A stretch of 64,000 nucleotides of DNA from Leifsonia xyli (GCA_001647635.1 CP014761.1:1860001-1924000); one strand, 5' to 3'. Positions 56,410 to 64,000 are shown, numbered from the stretch's first letter. Program-made: numbers and translations. The notes: generated by a model from the letters alone, not told the origin.

Positions 56410-57101
56410 TCAGGCGGACGGGTCGGTAGGGGCGTCGGGGTCGGGTGCCGGGTCGGGGGTGGGGCGGGGCCAGGCGCGGACGAAGCGGTCGAAGAGCTCG
56501 GCGAAGGTGCGCGCCTCCTCGGGGTGAAGGCCGCGAGGGCGGTCTCGACGGCTGAGCGACGGTGGGTGCGCAGCTCCTCGAGCAGCGCGCGGCCGGCGGT
56601 GGTGAGCTGGATGAGCGCGCGGCGCGCGTCGGACGGGTCCGGGATGCGCCGCACCAGCCCGCGCTCGACCCCCTCCTGCACGAGGCGGCTGGCGCGGGGC
56701 TGATCCACGCCGATCGCGGCGGCGACGCCGCTGACGGAGAGGCTGCGACCGTCCGCGTCTGCGGACTCCAGCGCCTCGAGCATGCGGACGCGCGCGATGC
56801 GCCCAAGCGATCCGTCGCGGCCGCGGCGGCCCGGGCCGGAGCGCGCGGAGTCCCCGAACGGCATCCCGCCCGGCTGCCCACCCTCGGCGCCCTGCCCTCC
56901 GGGTCCCCAGGGACCGCCGCCGAAGGGACCGCCCCAATGACCGCCGTGGTGACCGTGGGAGTGGCCGTGCGGCATCCCCTCTCCCCACGGCGGGCGTCGT
57001 CGGGACTGGTCGCGACGCACCGCCAGCAATGCGTGCTCGACCATCGCGACGATGTCCGCTTCCGGCGGAATCCCGGATTCGTCTTGACGTCGGCTGCTCA
57101 T
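56410..57101 (-). CDS. MarR-type regulator with His/Gly-rich segment, interrupted by a 1-nt frameshift
   Basis: About 230 residues after correction. A His/Gly-rich stretch (MPHGHSHGHHGGHWG, residues 43-57) and more Gly/Pro low-complexity sequence precede a winged helix (about 100-172) with 'GVAAAIGVDQPRASRLVQEGVERGLVRRIPDPSDARRALIQLT', the MarR core. After 'ALAAFTP' the reading frame breaks; adding one C in the run at 56521-56524 gives 'EEARTFAELFDRFV' and a Pro/Asp end. ATG 57101 is next to a TATAGT (57114-57109), so the mRNA is probably leaderless. Divergent from the second His-rich regulator with shared operators. Confidence 0.8.
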
Positions 57102-57104
57102 GCA

Positions 57105-57116
57105 TGTAACTATACA
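57105..57116. promoter_or_regulatory. Operator TGTA-N4-TACA, site 1
   Basis: TGTAACTATACA, palindromic half-sites TGTA/TACA. It overlaps the predicted -10 element of the minus-strand regulator gene. Confidence 0.7.
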
Positions 57117-57122
57117 TTTACT

Positions 57123-57134
57123 TGTAACAGTACA
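57123..57134. promoter_or_regulatory. Operator TGTA-N4-TACA, site 2
   Basis: TGTAACAGTACA, same half-sites, centred 18 bases from site 1. Both are inside a larger TGCATGTA...TACATGCA inverted repeat (57101-57138) between the two divergent regulator genes. Confidence 0.7.
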
Positions 57135-57156
57135 TGCAAACGAAAGGAGAGCCCCG

Positions 57157-58083
57157 ATGGCCAACATCGACGACTCTGCACAGACGCCGCCCGGATACTG
57201 GTTCGGCGTGATCGAAGGCCGGCTGCACCAGCGGATGCGCGACGCGCTGGCCGATCAGGGACTGCGCCGCGGAAGCTGGCGCATCCTGCACACCCTCGCC
57301 GACGGACCCGCCACCGCCGACGAGCTCGCCGAGCGCCTGCCGCACGGCGACGAGCAGCGCGGGCACGGCGGACCCGGCCAGGGCCGCCGCGACGGCTACG
57401 CGCGCGGACGCGGCTACGGATTCCGCTACGGATGGCGCAGCCAGGAGCCGCGCGACGAGCGCGTCCCCGGCGCTGAGGATCACGAGGGCCCCGAGCACCC
57501 GCAGGACGCGCGCCCCGAGCCCCGCGACGGCGAGCGCCACGAGCACCATGAGCACCACGGCGACCACCACCACGGCGATCATCACGAGCACCACGAGCAC
57601 CACGGCGACCACGGCTTCGAGCGCGCCTTCGAGCGCGGCTACGCCCGAGGGTTCGACCGCGGCGTCGGCTTCGGCGCGACGCGGTTCGGCCACCCCGCGG
57701 GCCCCTTCCCCGGCGGACGCGGCTACGGCCCCTGGGCCGCCGAAGCCGGCCACCCCTTCGCCGGCCATCGCCACGGCGGCCCCGGCGACCGCGGCCTGCG
57801 CCGCGCGCACCGCATCCAACGCACCCTCGCCGAGTTCGTCGAGCGCGGCTGGGTCTGGTTCGACGGGGACCGCGCCACGCTGACCGACGAGGGACGCGCC
57901 GCGCACGACCGCGCTTTCGAGCGCGTCCAGGTGGTGCGCGCCCAGCTCGCCGACGGTATCTCCGAGGGCGACTACGCCACCACGATGACGACGCTCGAGA
58001 CGATGGCGCGCAACCTCGGCTGGCGCCCGTCCGCCGAGCAGCCCGACGACGGCGACCAGGGCAACAAGCCCGACCCCGCCTAG
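57157..58083 (+). CDS. Winged-helix regulator with a large His-rich insertion
   Basis: A 308-residue protein. Residues 13-62 (WFGVIEGRLHQRMRDALADQGLRRGSWRILHTLADGPATADELAERLP) and 215-290 (HRIQRTLAEFVERGWVWFDGDRATLTDEGRAAHDRAFERV) form the two halves of a MarR-like winged helix. Between them is an Arg/Gly-rich and then His-rich insertion; residues 128-152 contain 15 His in 25. The C-terminal half ends in an acidic tail. His-rich stretches in regulators often bind Ni, Zn or Cu, so a metal sensor is plausible but unproven. ATG 57157 has AAAGGAGA upstream. Divergent from a second His-rich regulator. Confidence 0.8.
   Translation: MANIDDSAQTPPGYWFGVIEGRLHQRMRDALADQGLRRGSWRILHTLADGPATADELAERLPHGDEQRGHGGPGQGRRDGYARGRGYGFRYGWRSQEPRDERVPGAEDHEGPEHPQDARPEPRDGERHEHHEHHGDHHHGDHHEHHEHHGDHGFERAFERGYARGFDRGVGFGATRFGHPAGPFPGGRGYGPWAAEAGHPFAGHRHGGPGDRGLRRAHRIQRTLAEFVERGWVWFDGDRATLTDEGRAAHDRAFERVQVVRAQLADGISEGDYATTMTTLETMARNLGWRPSAEQPDDGDQGNKPDPA
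57538..57612 (+). repeat. Coding direct repeat in the His-rich insertion
   Basis: Two 30-base copies (57538-57567 and 57583-57612) differ at one base and encode the same ten residues (HEHHEHHGDH). The offset is 45 bases, 15 codons, so the insertion grew by in-frame duplication. Confidence 0.8.
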
Positions 58084-58092
58084 GATGGACGC

Positions 58093-58644
58093 ATGACGCC
58101 ACCCCGCGAAGAGGTCGTGCTGCTGGCCGAGGACGGCACGCCGATCGGCACGGCGGACAAGGCGACGGTGCACACGACGGACACGCCGCTTCACCTCGCG
58201 TTCTCCTGCCACCTCTTCGACGGGGAGGGCCGAATCCTGGTCACGCGCCGCGCCCTCGGCAAGGCGACGTGGCCCGGGGTTTGGACCAACTCCTTCTGCG
58301 GCCACCCCGGTCCGGGCGAGGCGTTCGAGGACGCCGTACGCCGGCGCGCGGCCGACGAGCTGGGCGCCGAGATCGACAACCTCACCCCCGTCCTTCCCGA
58401 CTTCCGCTACCGCGCCGTCGACGCGGCCGGGATCGTCGAGTACGAGGTGTGCCCGGTCTACACCGCCACCATCGTCGGGGAGCTCGACCCGTCACCCGCC
58501 GAGGTCGCCGAGTGGACCTGGGCCGACCCGCGCACGCTCCTCACCGCGGTGGAGGCGACGCCCTGGGCGTTCAGCCCGTGGCTGACCCTTCAGCTGCCCG
58601 CGCTCTACGCCGACGACAGCCTCGAAGCTTCAGGTCAGCTGTGA
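58093..58644 (+). CDS. idi: Isopentenyl-diphosphate delta-isomerase (type I)
   Basis: A 183-residue Nudix-fold enzyme interconverting isopentenyl and dimethylallyl diphosphate. The active-site Cys is C69 in TNSFCGHPGPGE, and the metal-binding Glu pair is in EYEVCPV (about residues 116-118). The Nudix-like helix (GEAFEDAVRRRAADELG) is present. It feeds isoprenoids such as carotenoids and menaquinone. ATG ten bases after the regulator stop; it may be co-transcribed with it. The last 15 bases overlap the end of the convergent patatin gene. Confidence 0.95.
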   Translation: MTPPREEVVLLAEDGTPIGTADKATVHTTDTPLHLAFSCHLFDGEGRILVTRRALGKATWPGVWTNSFCGHPGPGEAFEDAVRRRAADELGAEIDNLTPVLPDFRYRAVDAAGIVEYEVCPVYTATIVGELDPSPAEVAEWTWADPRTLLTAVEATPWAFSPWLTLQLPALYADDSLEASGQL

Positions 58645-59433
58645 GCGCTGCTCATATTTTCCACCTGTGTAATTGACTGTGGATAACTCTTCCGCGCGTA
58701 TGCCCTGAGGCGAATGCAGCGCGGCGATCGCGGCCCGCCTGCCCTCCGCGATGAGCCGGGGGATGTCGCGCATCGTCCACTGCGCCATCCGCTCCATCTC
58801 GGGCTGGATCAGCACCACCGACGGATCGGCGGCGAGCTCCGCCGTCCGGGTCAGCGTGCGCATCATCCGGACGTTCTCCCACCGCGCGTGCAGCCGCACC
58901 ACGATCACCTTCTCTGCGCCCAACGCACGGGCGGCCGCGACCGGGACGTTGTCGACCATCCCGCCGTCCATCAGCAGCGCTCCGTCGCGCCGCACCGGCG
59001 GAAGCAGCCCGGGAACGGCGATGGTGGAGCGCAGCGCCGTACTCAGGGGTCCGCGGTCGAGGATGACGCCGCGCCGTGTCCGCAGGTCGGTCGCGAAGGC
59101 GCCGAAGCGCCGCGGCAGCGGCTCGATCAGCGGATCCTCACCGAAGACCCGGTGCACGGCCTCCGTGACCGCGTGGGTGTCGAGGAGCGCCCAGCGCGGC
59201 CGGAACGACCATGCGGCGATCGCGTTCCAGCGGAAGGCGCGCACCGCACGGTCGATCTCGTCATGCCCGAAGCCGGCGGCGTAGGCCGCGGCGACCAGCG
59301 CAACCGAGCTGGTGCCGGTCACGATCCCGGGACGCAGCCCGCGCTCCTCGAGCACCTGCAGCACACCCACGTGGGCGGCGCCGAACGCACCGCCGCCGCC
59401 GAGGGCGAGGCCCAGTGTCATGTCGTCCGCCAC
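58630..59433 (-). CDS. Patatin-like phospholipase family protein
   Basis: A 267-residue patatin-fold hydrolase. The oxyanion loop is GGGGAFGAAHVGVL (residues 12-25) and the Ser-Asp dyad is S42 and D156 (LMDGGMVDN). The nucleophile elbow is GTSSV (40-44) where patatins have GxSxG; the second Gly is Val here. Whether activity is kept is unclear. GTG start with GGGAGG upstream. A CTGATATC inverted repeat lies just before it. Its 3' end overlaps idi. Confidence 0.83.
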   Translation of the reverse strand: MADDMTLGLALGGGGAFGAAHVGVLQVLEERGLRPGIVTGTSSVALVAAAYAAGFGHDEIDRAVRAFRWNAIAAWSFRPRWALLDTHAVTEAVHRVFGEDPLIEPLPRRFGAFATDLRTRRGVILDRGPLSTALRSTIAVPGLLPPVRRDGALLMDGGMVDNVPVAAARALGAEKVIVVRLHARWENVRMMRTLTRTAELAADPSVVLIQPEMERMAQWTMRDIPRLIAEGRRAAIAALHSPQGIRAEELSTVNYTGGKYEQRSQLT

Positions 59434-59444
59434 TCCGGGCCTCC

Positions 59445-59469
59445 CTGATATCCGATGGGAAGATATCAG
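59445..59469. promoter_or_regulatory. Perfect inverted repeat upstream of the patatin gene
   Basis: CTGATATC, nine bases, GATATCAG. It lies 12 bases before the GTG start and ten bases after the upstream gene's stop. It could be an operator, or a hairpin over the ribosome-binding site. Confidence 0.55.
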
Positions 59470-59478
59470 TCGGACCTG

Positions 59479-60225
59479 TCAATGCGCCCAGACCCGGTCG
59501 ACGGACAGCGTCGGCACGAACGCGTGCTGCGGGTCGCGCGGGTCGGACCACTCGGGGAAGTCGAAGACGGCCAGCATGAGCTGCAGCGGATACCGGGGCG
59601 GCGCGTCCAGCATCCTCACCACCCGGCCGTCGACCCGGAACGTCGCCTCCTCGCCGTCCCAGCTCGCCTCGTACGCGTGCGGCTCGGTGACGTCGATGGG
59701 CAGCGGGAGCCGTTCGAAGTCCTCGGCGAGCGCCGGATCGCGAAAGCGGTGGAACCCCATCCCCACCTCCGCCGAGCCCTCGCGCACGTCCCGGCCGAAC
59801 ACCTCCATGACGCACAGCTCGCCGCTGCACTCCGGCGCGTCCTCGAAGCCGACGAGCCAGAGCGACGCCATCGATCGGGGACTGAGATAGAGGGAGGCGC
59901 GCACCCCGACCGTGCCGTGGTCGATCAGGCAGCCGCGGAACTCCTCCTGCTCCTCGCGGACGCGGAGTCCGTCGCGGTACGGCTGCTGCCCGACCGTCGA
60001 GCCGACGGGGCCCGAGAAGTTTCCGGTCTGCAGTCCCGACACCCGCAGCGGCGGCCGGTGGTCGTCGCCGCACCAGAGCCCCTGCTCGGGCGGGATGCTC
60101 AGCTCCAGGTGGGAGTCGTGGATGAGGTACGTCGCGCGCGTCTCGGCGAGCGAACTCCACGCGGGCAGGTAGTGCGGCAGCCACACCGACCGGTCGAGCG
60201 CCGGGTCGTCGAAGTCGTCGAACAC
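59479..60225 (-). CDS. GH16-like concanavalin-fold protein
   Basis: A 248-residue beta-jelly-roll protein of the GH16/laminarinase type, without signal peptide. The catalytic region is GELCVMEVFG, aligning with the family's ExDxxE, but the middle Asp is Cys (C in place of D), so normal double displacement may be impaired. 'FDDFDDPALDRSVWLPHY' is the usual opening. GTG 60225 is chosen because GGGGAGGG lies five bases before it. The gene follows the DUF1579-like gene by 13 bases and may be translated with it. Confidence 0.75.
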   Translation of the reverse strand: MFDDFDDPALDRSVWLPHYLPAWSSLAETRATYLIHDSHLELSIPPEQGLWCGDDHRPPLRVSGLQTGNFSGPVGSTVGQQPYRDGLRVREEQEEFRGCLIDHGTVGVRASLYLSPRSMASLWLVGFEDAPECSGELCVMEVFGRDVREGSAEVGMGFHRFRDPALAEDFERLPLPIDVTEPHAYEASWDGEEATFRVDGRVVRMLDAPPRYPLQLMLAVFDFPEWSDPRDPQHAFVPTLSVDRVWAH

Positions 60226-60238
60226 GCCGGCCCTCCCC

Positions 60239-60766
60239 TCATCCGGTGCGGGTGGCGTCGATGTGCTGCTCGAGCCACCAGGTGCGGCCCTCGTCGTCGG
60301 AGACCCAGCCGTCCCACTCGAACGAGTCCTCGGTGATGTTGGAGAAGTTCCAGCGGATGGGCCGGCCGTCGGTCTGGGTGCCGTCCTGCCGGATCCCGTC
60401 GCGGCGGTGCGGTGTCGCGACGAGGGTGCAGAAGTCGCCGGTGGCCGCGCCGAACCAGCTGACGCGCCAGGCGCCGAGGGCGGCGTCGTAGACACGGATC
60501 GTCGTGCCGCGCCCCTTCACGCCCTCGGGGTCGGCGTCGTCGCGGATGACGAGGACGTCCTGCACTGCGCGGCCGCCGAGCGTGTACGCGAAGATCCAGT
60601 GGTTGACCGACTCGTTCCACGTCTGAGTGGACTCGTCGAACAGCCGCACGTCGGCGCTCCAGCTGCCGACGAGCCGGCCGAACAGCTGCATCCGCTGCGG
60701 GTTGTGCTCCATCGGGCCCGAGCTGATCAGGGCCCGTGCGAACGCCGCGTCGGTGGTCTCGCTCAT
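60239..60766 (-). CDS. Lipocalin-like (DUF1579-type) protein
   Basis: A 175-residue, mostly beta protein. 'FGRLVGSWSADVRLFD' (about 29-44), 'LGGRAVQDVLVIRDD' and 'WNFSNITEDSFEWDGWVSDDEGRTW' resemble DUF1579 lipocalin-like proteins, whose role is unknown. No signal or membrane segment. It lies 35 bases downstream of dcd and directly upstream of the GH16-like gene on the same strand. Confidence 0.65.
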   Translation of the reverse strand: MSETTDAAFARALISSGPMEHNPQRMQLFGRLVGSWSADVRLFDESTQTWNESVNHWIFAYTLGGRAVQDVLVIRDDADPEGVKGRGTTIRVYDAALGAWRVSWFGAATGDFCTLVATPHRRDGIRQDGTQTDGRPIRWNFSNITEDSFEWDGWVSDDEGRTWWLEQHIDATRTG

Positions 60767-60801
60767 GGTCCCTGCTCTCTGCTCAGGCGGTCAGGATGTG
60801 G

Positions 60802-61404
60802 TCAGGACGAGCGTCCCGCCTCGGTGGTGGAGACGTCGGTGCGGTGGAAGTTGAGGTACGAACGCGAGGCCGTCGGGCCGCGCTGGCCCTGGTAGCGCGA
60901 CGAGTACTCGGCCGAGCCGTACGGCTTCTCGGCCGCGGAGGACAGGCGGAAGAAGCACATCTGCCCGATCTTCATGCCCGGCCAGAGCTTGATCGGGAGC
61001 GTCGCGACGTTGCTCAACTCCAGCGTGACGTGGCCCGAGAAGCCCGGGTCGATGAAGCCGGCGGTGGAGTGGGTGAGCAGTCCCAGCCGGCCGAGCGAGC
61101 TCTTGCCCTCGAGCCGCGCGGCGACGTCGTCGGGCAGGCTCACGAGCTCGAACGTCGACCCGAGCACGAACTCGCCGGGGTGCAGGATGAACGGCTGGTC
61201 GGCATCCACCTCGACGAACCGCGTCAGCTCGGGCTGGTCTTCAGCCGGGTCGATGAACGGGTACTTGTGGTTGTCGAACAGCCGGAAGAAGCGGTCGAGG
61301 CGCACGTCGACACTCGACGGCTGGACCATCTCGGGCTCGAACGGCTCCAGGGCGATGCGCCCCGAGCCCAGCTCGGCCTTGATGTCGCGATCGGAGAGAA
61401 GCAC
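60802..61404 (-). CDS. dcd: dCTP deaminase
   Basis: A 200-residue trimeric deaminase. '[12 protein letters not shown]' opens the protein, [29 protein letters not shown] (about residues 106-135) holds the active-site Ser, Arg and Glu, and the C-terminal [11 protein letters not shown] lid is present. Mycobacterial and several archaeal-type enzymes of this group are bifunctional and make dUMP directly; that cannot be told here. ATG 61404. It is nine bases after the MBL hydrolase gene on the same strand. Confidence 0.94.
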   Translation of the reverse strand: MLLSDRDIKAELGSGRIALEPFEPEMVQPSSVDVRLDRFFRLFDNHKYPFIDPAEDQPELTRFVEVDADQPFILHPGEFVLGSTFELVSLPDDVAARLEGKSSLGRLGLLTHSTAGFIDPGFSGHVTLELSNVATLPIKLWPGMKIGQMCFFRLSSAAEKPYGSAEYSSRYQGQRGPTASRSYLNFHRTDVSTTEAGRSS

Positions 61405-61413
61405 GAGGCCAGC

Positions 61414-62022
61414 CTAGTGGGTGGGCCGCCACGGCTCGGCGGCGTGCGACATCCACACCGCGGCGGGTTCGAGCGCGCGGATGAGCCGCTGCCCCTCCGT
61501 GTGCGGGTCGTCGAGCTCGGCGCCCGAGACGGCCGAGTCGCCGGCCACGACCACGACGCCCTCGTCGGTGTCGACCACTACGATCTGCGAGCCGCGGGTA
61601 TGCCCGGGCGCGGGGACCAGCCGGATGCCGGGAGCGAGGGTGACTTCGCCGTCCGCCGGAACGTACTGCAGCTCGACGCCCTCCGGGTCGACCCACTCGC
61701 GGATCGTGTAGTCCTCCGCATGCCGGCCGTCCTCGAGCTCCTGCCGCTGCACGTGGATCGGCGTGCCGGCGAAGAGGTGGTTGCCGCCGCAGTGGTCGAA
61801 GTGGAGGTGCGTGTTGACCACGGCGTCGACGCTCGCGGGATCGAGTCCCCAGTCGCTCACCGGCGTGAGCCGCGGATCCATGTCCTCCACCATCGGGTGC
61901 AGCTCGGTCAGCCCGGTGTCGACGAGGATGCGGCCACCGGGATGGTCGACGACGTGGATGTAGACGGGCAGGTCGACGCCGGCCAGGCCGCCGATGTGGA
62001 CGGGTGTGATGGTGATGGTCAT
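61414..62022 (-). CDS. MBL-fold metallohydrolase (lactonase-like)
   Basis: A 202-residue metallo-beta-lactamase-fold hydrolase. The first metal motif is HLHFDH (residues 72-77); further ligands are His in GHTRGS (about 149) and Asp in GDSAVSG (about 168). The HLHFDH order and 'TPIHVQRQELEDG' are close to AiiA-type N-acyl homoserine lactonases, but the substrate is not established. The start overlaps the thioesterase gene stop (ATGA), indicating coupling. Confidence 0.84.
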   Translation of the reverse strand: MTITITPVHIGGLAGVDLPVYIHVVDHPGGRILVDTGLTELHPMVEDMDPRLTPVSDWGLDPASVDAVVNTHLHFDHCGGNHLFAGTPIHVQRQELEDGRHAEDYTIREWVDPEGVELQYVPADGEVTLAPGIRLVPAPGHTRGSQIVVVDTDEGVVVVAGDSAVSGAELDDPHTEGQRLIRALEPAAVWMSHAAEPWRPTH

Positions 62023-62813
62023 GGCGTCCTCTCGTGCAGCGGGCGCACGGTCAGGGTCTGCTCCGCACGGCCGACGGCTCCGTTCTCGTCGAGGAGCGAC
62101 GTGCTGGTTAGCCCCTGCCCAGCGGGCCCGAACACGACCGTCGTGTCGAGTCCGACCCACGGGCCGGCGGGGCGTCGGAACAGGTGGATGGTGAGGTCGA
62201 GGTTGGGGAACATCCACTCCTGCGGCGGGCGGCGGACCGCCACGCCGTTGGCCGTGTCCACCAGGGCGATGTAGGCGGCGTCGGGGCTCGCCAGCTCGCC
62301 GGCCACCAGCTCCCGGTCGGTCCGCAGCCACGCGGTCGCGCGTCCGGGACGGGGCGCCTCCTCGGCCCGCATCTCGAGCGAGGCGACGTAACCGCCGGGC
62401 CAGGTGTCGGTCATCGTCCGACGGTGCTCGGGGCCGGGCGGCGTCGGGGCGCCCTCCGCTCCGCCGGCGACCGCGCTGGTGTCGCCGGTCATCGCGTACC
62501 AGGCGCGGGCGAGCACCGTCCGCCGGCCGCGGATGGTCACCGTCGCCTCGATCAGCTCGATCGTCCGTCCGGGCCGGATGGTCTCGACGTGCACGTCGCA
62601 GACGTCCGCGTCGAGGAAGCCGAGGATGTCGAAGCTGATCCGCGAGAGCACCAGATCGGTGGGCTCGTCCCGGGCGGAGCGGTAGCGGTCGATCGCGTGC
62701 ACGATCAGGCCGCCGAGCGGGCTGAAGTGGATCTCCGACTCCTTCCACGCGCCGCCGGCGTCGGCCGTCGGACGGTACCGGTGGTCGTCGATCCGCTCGA
62801 AGTAGGAGGACAT
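62019..62813 (-). CDS. Acyl-CoA thioesterase (TesB-like, double hot-dog)
   Basis: A 264-residue protein of two hot-dog domains. The first starts with MSSYFERIDDHRYRPTADAGGAW; 'GGLIVHAIDRY' and 'VDTANGVAVRRPPQEWMFPNLDLTIHLFRRPAGPWVGLDT' contain the TesB-type catalytic Asp and the second-domain signature. It hydrolyses acyl-CoA esters; chain length unknown. ATG 62813 is where the fold starts. It is the first gene of a coupled pair with the MBL hydrolase. Confidence 0.85.
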   Translation of the reverse strand: MSSYFERIDDHRYRPTADAGGAWKESEIHFSPLGGLIVHAIDRYRSARDEPTDLVLSRISFDILGFLDADVCDVHVETIRPGRTIELIEATVTIRGRRTVLARAWYAMTGDTSAVAGGAEGAPTPPGPEHRRTMTDTWPGGYVASLEMRAEEAPRPGRATAWLRTDRELVAGELASPDAAYIALVDTANGVAVRRPPQEWMFPNLDLTIHLFRRPAGPWVGLDTTVVFGPAGQGLTSTSLLDENGAVGRAEQTLTVRPLHERTP

Positions 62814-62913
62814 CAGCCTCACCCTACTTGCTGGCCGCGCGGTCCAGGAGGCGGGATCGACCGTGAACCGATCTTCAGAATGGCGGAGCGCAGTCCGGCG
62901 TAGCGTGTGCGCC

Positions 62914-64000
62914 ATGGCGACTGCGACGAGCGATGATCCGAAGCGGCGCGGCGGCTGGCTGCCCCCCGAGCAGGACGATCTGGAGAGCTGGCTCGACGGC
63001 CGCATCGAACGGATCGGCGACGACGATGACGCTCCGCTGCGGCACCCGGTGATGCAGGAGTTCGCCGACCTCATCGATCGGGATGGCATCGTCCGGATGT
63101 ACCTGACGCGGATGATCGAGGAGGTGCCGAAGAACCGGAACTACTCCGAGAGGCACGTCACGAGCGTCCGGCAGTTGCTCCGCCTCATCGACGACGTGCT
63201 GACGACCGCGCCGGAGTTCAGCGAGGGCGGCATGGTGACCACGCCGCTGACCGGCATCCTCGACTGGACGATGGGCACCCCCTCCGGGATGGCCGCCTAC
63301 CGGGACCCGCGGGTGAACGCGATCCTGAAGAAGGTGCTGGACGCGTGGGCCGCGTTCCTCGACAGCCCGGCGTCGCTCTCCGTGCTGAACGCATCACCGA
63401 AGGGCTGGATGTCGCCGGCGGCACGCGAGGCCGTCGGCATCGACCAGTTCCAGCACGACCCGGACGCCCCGCACTGGGGTTTCACATCCTGGAACGACTT
63501 CTTCACCCGGCGGCTGCGCGACGGCGCGCGTCCCGTCGCGGACCCGGACGACGACGCCGTGATCGTCAGCGCCTGCGAGTCGACGCCCTACCGGATCAGC
63601 CGGGACGTCGCCCGCCACAGCGAGTTCTGGATCAAGAGCCAGCCCTATTCGCTGCAGGACATGCTCGCCGACGACGAGGCCGTCGACCGGTTCGCCGGCG
63701 GGACCGTGTATCAGGGCTTCCTGAGCGCGCTGAACTACCACCGCTGGCACAGTCCGGTCGCGGGGACGGTCGTGCGCGCGTACGTCCAGCCGGGGACCTA
63801 CTTCTCCGAAGCCGACTCGGAGGGCGCCGACGCGGTGGAGGCGACCGTCTCGCAGGGCTATCCCGCACATGTCGCCGCCCGCGCGATCATCCTCATCGAG
63901 GCCGACAACCCGGCGATCGGGCTGATGGCCGTGGTCCCCGTCGGGATGGTGGAGGTGTCGTCGTGCCTGATCGCGGACGAGATCGTTCCCGGCCACCACG
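62914..64000 (+). CDS. Phosphatidylserine-decarboxylase-like protein (5' part)
   Basis: A gene that runs off the end of the window; 362 codons are visible. The N-terminal half (about 1-170) is a helical region like that of PsiD-type decarboxylases, with 'LRHPVMQEFADLIDRDGIVRMYLTRMIEEVPK'. 'GFTSWNDFFTRRLRDGARPV' (about residues 189-208) is the start of the PSD domain, and 'YHRWHSPVAGTVV' (about 277) matches the His-containing motif. The C-terminal LGST/GSS self-cleavage site that makes the pyruvoyl group lies beyond the window. Function as phospholipid or aromatic-amino-acid decarboxylase is not determined. Confidence 0.85.
   Translation, partial: MATATSDDPKRRGGWLPPEQDDLESWLDGRIERIGDDDDAPLRHPVMQEFADLIDRDGIVRMYLTRMIEEVPKNRNYSERHVTSVRQLLRLIDDVLTTAPEFSEGGMVTTPLTGILDWTMGTPSGMAAYRDPRVNAILKKVLDAWAAFLDSPASLSVLNASPKGWMSPAAREAVGIDQFQHDPDAPHWGFTSWNDFFTRRLRDGARPVADPDDDAVIVSACESTPYRISRDVARHSEFWIKSQPYSLQDMLADDEAVDRFAGGTVYQGFLSALNYHRWHSPVAGTVVRAYVQPGTYFSEADSEGADAVEATVSQGYPAHVAARAIILIEADNPAIGLMAVVPVGMVEVSSCLIADEIVPGHH

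Noticed and set aside
57538-57612. Possible CRISPR-like repeats in the His-rich region
   Set aside because: Only two copies, in frame with a coding sequence, with no spacers of regular size and no cas genes.

Overview
This 64 kb window is high-GC, densely coded DNA from an actinobacterium. The gene set (HspR/HAIR-controlled dnaK-grpE-dnaJ-hspR operon, ClpB without an N-domain, a DUF3052 protein, an actinobacterial-type dCTP deaminase, idi) and the protein flavour fit the Micrococcales, probably Microbacteriaceae close to Leifsonia. That placement is inferred from gene content, not from a marker-gene comparison. I found no rRNA, tRNA, CRISPR array, insertion sequence or prophage, so this reads as chromosomal core plus carbohydrate and surface-polysaccharide accessory loci.

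Layout. 1-6.9 kb: end of a phosphodiesterase gene, a DUF3052 protein, a TrmH-type RNA methyltransferase, a HAD phosphatase, a large membrane-anchored septum-formation-like protein coupled to pyrE, exonuclease III and small proteins. 7-13.7 kb: an APC transporter, a short-chain dehydrogenase, a methyltransferase, and a translationally coupled trio (DUF6421 protein, SDR, threonine-aldolase-like enzyme). 13.9-22 kb: a LacI-controlled glycoside utilisation locus with an ABC importer, two GH43 proteins and a GH2 enzyme; two copies of one operator overlap its two promoters. 22-29 kb: an acetyltransferase, a small unknown gene, and an operon for a hyaluronan-synthase-like glycosyltransferase, a membrane-anchored GH26 enzyme, UDP-glucose dehydrogenase and GalU. 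29-40.7 kb: nitroreductase, alcohol dehydrogenase, clpB with a HAIR box, two more APC transporters, an RlmG-like methyltransferase, and a TetR-linked amidohydrolase. 40.7-46.3 kb: CorA, a secreted-type esterase, the tdh-kbl threonine operon and an isochorismatase-like hydrolase. 46.4-50.5 kb: the dnaK heat-shock operon. 50.5-64 kb: two DHA2-type exporters, a small alarmone synthetase, an Atg22-like MFS protein, a divergent pair of His-rich MarR-type regulators, idi, a patatin-like protein, a GH16-like protein, dcd, an MBL hydrolase, a thioesterase and a truncated phosphatidylserine-decarboxylase-like gene.

Function. The GT/GalU/UGD operon contains everything needed to go from glucose-1-phosphate to a UDP-glucuronate-using membrane synthase, so a uronic-acid-containing exopolysaccharide is the likely product. 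The LacI locus captures an oligosaccharide outside the cell and cleaves it inside. HspR would link clpB and the dnaK operon through three HAIR boxes.

Sequence quality. Five genes are broken by an apparent single-base loss, each inside a run of four or five G or C. This looks like homopolymer undercalling in the assembly rather than five real pseudogenes. I annotate these genes over their full reconstructed span.
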